Assembly: GCA_046262015.1 (NCBI GenBank)
Contig: JBHENN010000123.1
Coordinates: 7,608 to 71,607, forward strand
Origin: JBHENN01 sp046262015
Lineage (GTDB): Bacteria > Actinomycetota > CADDZG01 > WHSQ01
Direction of reading: 5' to 3'
DNA: 64,000 nucleotides
Below, piece after piece: positions 60,334-64,000 of the stretch; the stretch's first letter is position 1, and every line of letters starts with the position of its first letter. The position numbers were made by a program, and so were the translations under genes. Below the pieces are notes generated by a model that ran no database searches, was not told the DNA's origin, and saw nothing but the letters and a program-made list of their open reading frames with translations.

Positions 60334-62253
60334 CTAGCCGCTCGGCTCCCTCATCCTGATCAGCTTGTCGCCCTTGAAGTCCTTCTTGACCTGGGTCTTG
60401 CCCGACGGCCACAGGACCCTCAGCTTCGCGACCCCGAGCTTGCGTCCCAACCCGAAGTGAACGACCTTGTCGTTCCCTGATGACAGGCTGATCCCTCCGC
60501 AGAACACCATGCGCGTCATCTTGCGCGTTGAGCGCTTGGGAGGGAGCACGACGCGCGCTCCGCACGCATCCCGGTTGCTGATCGTGCCCTCGAGGTCGAC
60601 CGCCAGCCAGTGGCGTTTCCCGAACGGGGTCACGTTCCGCAACATGCTCGGGTTCCCGTTGGCGTTGACGACGTACATGTCGACGCGGCCGTCGCGGTCG
60701 TAGTCGGCGACCGCGATCCCGCGCGTGGTGACCCCCTCCTCCATCGCTCCGCTGACCGCGCTGTGGTCGAGGAAGGTGCCGTCGCGGTTGTTGGTGAAGG
60801 TCGCGTTGGGCTGCCCCGTCTGCCCGGCAAGGTCGCCCGCCCCGACGTACAGGTCCTCCCATCCATCGTTGTTCAGGTCGGCGAAGAACAATCCCCAAGT
60901 GATCGCCTTCGCGCTCGTCGTCTGGTAGGGCCGGTCGACCCGCGCTTCCACGGCGCGGTCGACGAACCCGGAAGAAGTGCGCGTCAGGAGGTACGTCTCC
61001 AGGATGTTGGAGAGCGCCAGATCGAAGTCGAGGTCGCGGTCGTAGTCGCCGACCCCGATCCCCATCGAATTGATCCGCAGCGCGCTGCCGGACTCGACCG
61101 AGATGTCGGTGAACCTGCCGTCGTCGTTGCGCCACAGATGGTTCTCGTCGGGGTTCGTCCCCAGGTAGTCGTTGGCGAGGTACAGGTCGACGTCGCGGTC
61201 GAGGTCGTAGTCGAACCACGCGGCCTGGAAGCCCGCCCCGATCGTGCCGTCGCCGAGCAGCGCAGCAGTGACGTCGCTGAAGGTCCCGTCTCCGTTGTTG
61301 TGATACAGCTTGTCGGCGAAGTACGTCTGCGGGTTGGTCCCGTCGTCGCAGTGGGTGTGGTTGATCGAGTAGAGGTCGAGCAGACCGTCGTTGTCGTAGT
61401 CACCCCACGACGCGCCCTGGCTCGGTCCTGCGTCCCCGACCCCAGCGGTGGCGGTGACGTCGGTGAAGAACCCGTTCCCGTCGTTCCGGAACAGCTGGTT
61501 CGGGCCGTAGTAACTCACGTATAGATCTTGGTCGCCGTCGTTGTCGTAGTCGGCGAAGACCGCGCCGAGGCCCCGGACCGTGCTGCTGACATTGCCCTGG
61601 ACCCCGCGGGCTGCGGCCTCATCGACGAAGACGCCGCCCTGGTTGATGAACATCTGCCCGGGGTCGTCGCGCCGCGGGAAGTAGAGGTCGAGGTCCCCGT
61701 CACCTTCGACGTCGGCCCACGCCGCACCTCGGCCCCAGTCCCCACACTCGTGGCGGGTGATCGTGCTGGCGAGACCGGTCGTCGCGTTGACGTTCTCGAA
61801 CTTGGGGATAGGGCGACGCGAGGTCTGGACCTCGAACCGCAGCGGGCTCGCTTGGGCTCCCTCGGCGACGAGCTCGAACGTGCCGAGGTCGGGGAACCAC
61901 TGCGAGGTCATGACGTAGCCCTCGTAGGTGGTGTCCCCCCCCGCCGGGATCGTCCGGCTCCACGTCTTCACCGCGACCGCGGCGTCGGGCCGATCGAGCG
62001 GGTAGAGCTTGAACGTGATCAGGATCGACTCGCTGGCGGAACCGCTGTTGGTGGCGGTCGCCCGATACTCGAACGGCTCCCCCTGTCGGACCGTCGTGGG
62101 GCCGGTCGCCTCCAGGACCACGTCGGCCGCCGACGCCGCCGGCGCCTGCACCACCACGCCGCCTGCGGCCACGGCGGCGATCACGAGGATCCGCAGGCCG
62201 CGGGAACCGGGAGGGCTGAGTGGACGTCTGTGTGCTCTGGCTCGACGCATCAT
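60334..62253 (-). CDS. Secreted FG-GAP/ASPIC-UnbV (CRTAC1-type) repeat protein
   Basis: The ATG at 62253 gives 639 residues; the much longer open frame to 63495 is antisense-like sequence over the next gene. A signal peptide ends near residue 43 (PAASA). A beta domain follows (about 45-150), then seven FG-GAP units with calcium-loop motifs such as DVEGDGDLDLYF, DYDNDGDQDLYV, DYDNDGLLDLYS, DLNNDGWEDLYV and DYDRDGRVDMYV. The last 80 residues are the ASPIC/UnbV domain. It is a predicted extracellular beta-propeller. The gene starts 5 bases after the haloperoxidase stop. Confidence 0.9.
   Translation of the reverse strand: MMRRARAHRRPLSPPGSRGLRILVIAAVAAGGVVVQAPAASAADVVLEATGPTTVRQGEPFEYRATATNSGSASESILITFKLYPLDRPDAAVAVKTWSRTIPAGGDTTYEGYVMTSQWFPDLGTFELVAEGAQASPLRFEVQTSRRPIPKFENVNATTGLASTITRHECGDWGRGAAWADVEGDGDLDLYFPRRDDPGQMFINQGGVFVDEAAARGVQGNVSSTVRGLGAVFADYDNDGDQDLYVSYYGPNQLFRNDGNGFFTDVTATAGVGDAGPSQGASWGDYDNDGLLDLYSINHTHCDDGTNPQTYFADKLYHNNGDGTFSDVTAALLGDGTIGAGFQAAWFDYDLDRDVDLYLANDYLGTNPDENHLWRNDDGRFTDISVESGSALRINSMGIGVGDYDRDLDFDLALSNILETYLLTRTSSGFVDRAVEARVDRPYQTTSAKAITWGLFFADLNNDGWEDLYVGAGDLAGQTGQPNATFTNNRDGTFLDHSAVSGAMEEGVTTRGIAVADYDRDGRVDMYVVNANGNPSMLRNVTPFGKRHWLAVDLEGTISNRDACGARVVLPPKRSTRKMTRMVFCGGISLSSGNDKVVHFGLGRKLGVAKLRVLWPSGKTQVKKDFKGDKLIRMREPSG
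60650..61725 (-). repeat. FG-GAP (VCBS) coding repeats
   Basis: Seven imperfect copies of a unit encoding about D-x-D-x-D-G-x-x-D-L-Y recur at irregular intervals of about 45-70 codons within the FG-GAP gene. At DNA level they appear as repeated gtcgcggtcgtagtcggcg-like tracts. They are the blades of the predicted propeller and a possible site of unequal recombination. Confidence 0.75.
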
Positions 62254-62258
62254 GACCC

Positions 62259-63800
62259 CTATAGCTCCCCCGTCGCCCATCGCGCCAGCGCGAGCTCGGC
62301 GACCGTGCGTCCGAGGGTTAGCCCTGCCTCGTTGTCGCTCCGGAAGTGGATCCCACCCAGCAAGCGCGAGTACGCCGCCTGCTCCGCCAGCTCGTTGAGC
62401 AGGTCTCCCGCCTCGGGGAAGTAGTGGGTCAACAGACGCCCCGCCCCACCCGAGAACGTCGAATGGCCCGCCGGGTACGACGGGAAGGGCGGGGTGGTGA
62501 TGTACGAGCACCACAGCTCCTTGCCCTCCTCCGCGGGACAGGCATAGACCCGCCTGCTCGGATCCTGCTCCAGCTCCGCTTCCGTGCACAGGACGGTCCC
62601 GTCGTCGCACAGGCGCAGCACGGCCGTGATCGGCCGGATGCTCCACCAGAAGTACTTCGCCTCGAAGAACGCGATCGCCGAGTCCTGGTTCACGACGTTC
62701 AACAGGGCGAAGATCTCCGCGGTCTTCTTGGTCCCGGTGATGTCGAAGGTGTCGAGCAGATCGAGGGCGATCTCGTTCCAATGCCCCGGAGGGGTCCCGG
62801 TGCCGGGCCCGTCGTCCCAGAAGGTGGCGATCGCCTTCTGCTCGTCGGTCAGGTTGGCGTGGACGTCCATGACCTCGAACAGATCGGTCATGAACTCCTC
62901 GGAACCGTAGGCGGGCGGGGGAGGGATGCCCGACGCGACGCGCGCCTCGGACGGGCTCTCGAGCGCCCACGGGAGCCACGTCCCGATGGGCCCGCCAATG
63001 GGGCTCTCGTACGGCGGAGGGGTGGGCTCCCAGTACTGCTCGCCCTCGGGACGAGGGTAGGCGAAGCCCGTGTTGGTGCTGCCGTCCGAGTTGCCGCGGG
63101 CGATGAACAAGGCGGCGGCCTCGCGGCCCAACCGGCGCGCGCGCTTCACGTCGCTCGGATAGTTCACGCCGGCGAGCTTGCGCGTCTTGATCGCCTCGTC
63201 CACGAGCGCCTCGAACGTCGCCGGTGGCTCGAGCGGGAACAGATAGGGCAGCAGCTCGCCCGCCGCGCCGGCGATGGCCGCCTCCTCGGGGGCATAGGAC
63301 GTGCCCCTCTCCTTGAACAGCGGGTCGATGCGGTCGTCGACCTTGTAGGGCGCGCGACGGAAGTAGGTGTTCTGCGAGTCGAACGCCGCGACCATCGCGT
63401 CGTACAACCCCGTGTGCAGCAGCACCAGGGCGCGGGCGGCGAACGGCGGGCGGTCCTTGTACTTCTTGACCATCGCGATGGCGGTCTCGGTCCACCTCTG
63501 GGTCGCGGGGACGTCGTTCCAGAACTCGACGCGCCGCCTCTGCCGGCGCGTCAGGTCGTCCTGCAGTCGCCGGATCGTGCGCAGCTCGCGCCGCGTCTTG
63601 GCCGAGCCGGGAGCGGGGGGAGCCCCGAGGCGGAACTGGTCGGGAGACGTCATGAGGAAGGTCCTGCTGTCGGTCGGAGCGTTCGCCGCGGCCGCCCTGG
63701 CGGAGCGCTGGGCCGGCGGAGCGATAAAGCTCGCCCCAAGCATCAGCAGGGTCGCGCCCAGCGCAACCGTGCGATGGATGACCTTCTCGTGCGCGTGCAT
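62259..63800 (-). CDS. Secreted vanadium-haloperoxidase-like PAP2 enzyme
   Basis: The protein is 513 residues from the ATG at 63800, preceded by AGGAGGAG at slightly long spacing. An N-terminal signal peptide (TVALGATLLMLGASFIAPPA) is present. The oxyanion (vanadate or phosphate) site is complete: KYFWWSIRPITAV (K and R), PSYPAGHSTFSGG (variant of PSGH) and SRLLGGIHFRSDNEAG (R, H and trailing D). Such secreted proteins are vanadium-dependent haloperoxidases or acid phosphatases; sequence alone does not decide. It lies between two FG-GAP/ASPIC genes on the same strand. Confidence 0.88.
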   Translation of the reverse strand: MHAHEKVIHRTVALGATLLMLGASFIAPPAQRSARAAAANAPTDSRTFLMTSPDQFRLGAPPAPGSAKTRRELRTIRRLQDDLTRRQRRRVEFWNDVPATQRWTETAIAMVKKYKDRPPFAARALVLLHTGLYDAMVAAFDSQNTYFRRAPYKVDDRIDPLFKERGTSYAPEEAAIAGAAGELLPYLFPLEPPATFEALVDEAIKTRKLAGVNYPSDVKRARRLGREAAALFIARGNSDGSTNTGFAYPRPEGEQYWEPTPPPYESPIGGPIGTWLPWALESPSEARVASGIPPPPAYGSEEFMTDLFEVMDVHANLTDEQKAIATFWDDGPGTGTPPGHWNEIALDLLDTFDITGTKKTAEIFALLNVVNQDSAIAFFEAKYFWWSIRPITAVLRLCDDGTVLCTEAELEQDPSRRVYACPAEEGKELWCSYITTPPFPSYPAGHSTFSGGAGRLLTHYFPEAGDLLNELAEQAAYSRLLGGIHFRSDNEAGLTLGRTVAELALARWATGEL

Positions 63801-63859
63801 AGCTAGCTCGTCTCCTCCTGGGATCGTCCGCACCTATCCCCTACCGGGGCCCTTCTCCT

Positions 63860-64000
63860 CTACGCGGCCGGCTCCTTCATCCTGATCAGTCTGTCCGCCT
63901 TGAAGTCCTTCTTGACCTGGGTCTTCCCGGACGGCCAGAGCACCTTGAGCTTGGCCACGCCCAGCCTGCGGCCGAGGCCGAAGTGCACGACCTTGTCGTT
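63860..64000 (-). CDS. FG-GAP/ASPIC-UnbV paralog, C-terminal end (cut by right edge)
   Basis: Only the last 46 codons are in the window. They read NDKVVHFGLGRRLGVAKLKV and continue LWPSGKTQVKKDF, then end KEPAA before TAG at 63862-63860. Thirty-nine of 46 residues equal the end of the FG-GAP protein encoded at 60.3 kb. The rest of the gene lies to the right. It is therefore a tandem paralog separated by the haloperoxidase gene. Confidence 0.9.
   Translation of the reverse strand, partial: NDKVVHFGLGRRLGVAKLKVLWPSGKTQVKKDFKADRLIRMKEPAA

Noticed and set aside
62254..63495. N-terminal 400-residue extension of the FG-GAP frame
   Set aside because: It lies wholly over the haloperoxidase gene in another frame of the same strand, is arginine/proline-rich, and the signal peptide begins at 62253.
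1..64000. CRISPR arrays, tRNA/rRNA genes, insertion sequences or phage genes
   Set aside because: None seen by eye on either strand; no spaced direct repeats, no transposase or integrase motifs. A tRNA scan would be decisive.

Overview
The window is high-GC, gene-dense bacterial DNA. Many genes start with GTG or TTG, and 4-base start/stop overlaps (ATGA, GTGA, TTGA) are common. Gene content (PhoB-type two-component pair, MMPL exporter with a partner lipoprotein, VapBC, DUF1801, mycothiol-synthase-like GNAT) points to an Actinomycetota-like organism, probably from a poorly cultured lineage. This is inference; no rRNA or tRNA was seen.

Region 1 (1-12.3 kb) is mixed housekeeping and accessory DNA: a GNAT cut by the left edge, a DUF1801 protein, a P-loop kinase, a PAP2 phosphatase, a YetF-like membrane protein, an amphi-Trp protein, a DUF3592 protein, a membrane metallophosphoesterase, PEP carboxylase, a VapBC pair and a TMEM229-like membrane protein. 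Two gene remnants lie here (EamA exporter, RelE-type toxin).

Region 2 (12.4-28.8 kb) is the most striking. It is a tightly overlapping seven-gene operon on the minus strand: a SulP anion transporter, a NuoM-like subunit, a very large DabA (DUF2309) with its zinc ligands, a NuoL/DabB-like subunit with a long C-terminal extension, two more NuoM-like subunits, and a NuoN/MrpD-like subunit. A PhoB-type response regulator and histidine kinase are divergently transcribed from it, and a CBS-pair protein follows. I read this as an expanded, regulated DAB inorganic-carbon uptake system: one DabA with four or five ion-translocating antiporter modules plus a bicarbonate/sulfate-family carrier. PEP carboxylase, a bicarbonate consumer, is encoded about 1.7 kb beyond its end.

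Region 3 (28.9-33.6 kb) has a lipoprotein and MMPL exporter pair and an orphan DNA methyltransferase with an unusual C-terminal domain.

Region 4 (33.7-60.3 kb) is a surface-polysaccharide locus. It opens with broken genes (cyclase-family and glycosyltransferase fragments). It holds two Wzm/Wzt-type ABC exporters, a WecA/MraY-like initiating transferase, a membrane nucleotide-sugar dehydratase, a Wzz-like protein with a decayed kinase domain, several family-4 glycosyltransferases (one fused to an acetyltransferase), two sulfotransferases, a polysaccharide deacetylase, a Wzy-like membrane protein and a sugar aminotransferase. It ends in a small acyl-carrier module: an acyl-CoA dehydrogenase of the prolyl-carrier oxidase type, a carrier protein, two alpha/beta hydrolases with abnormal nucleophile elbows, and an amino-acid-type adenylation enzyme. 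Together these suggest that an activated and oxidised amino-acid-derived acyl group decorates the glycan.

Region 5 (60.3-64 kb) is a minus-strand array of two FG-GAP/ASPIC (CRTAC1-type) secreted proteins flanking a vanadium-haloperoxidase-like secreted PAP2 enzyme. The right-hand FG-GAP gene is cut by the window edge.
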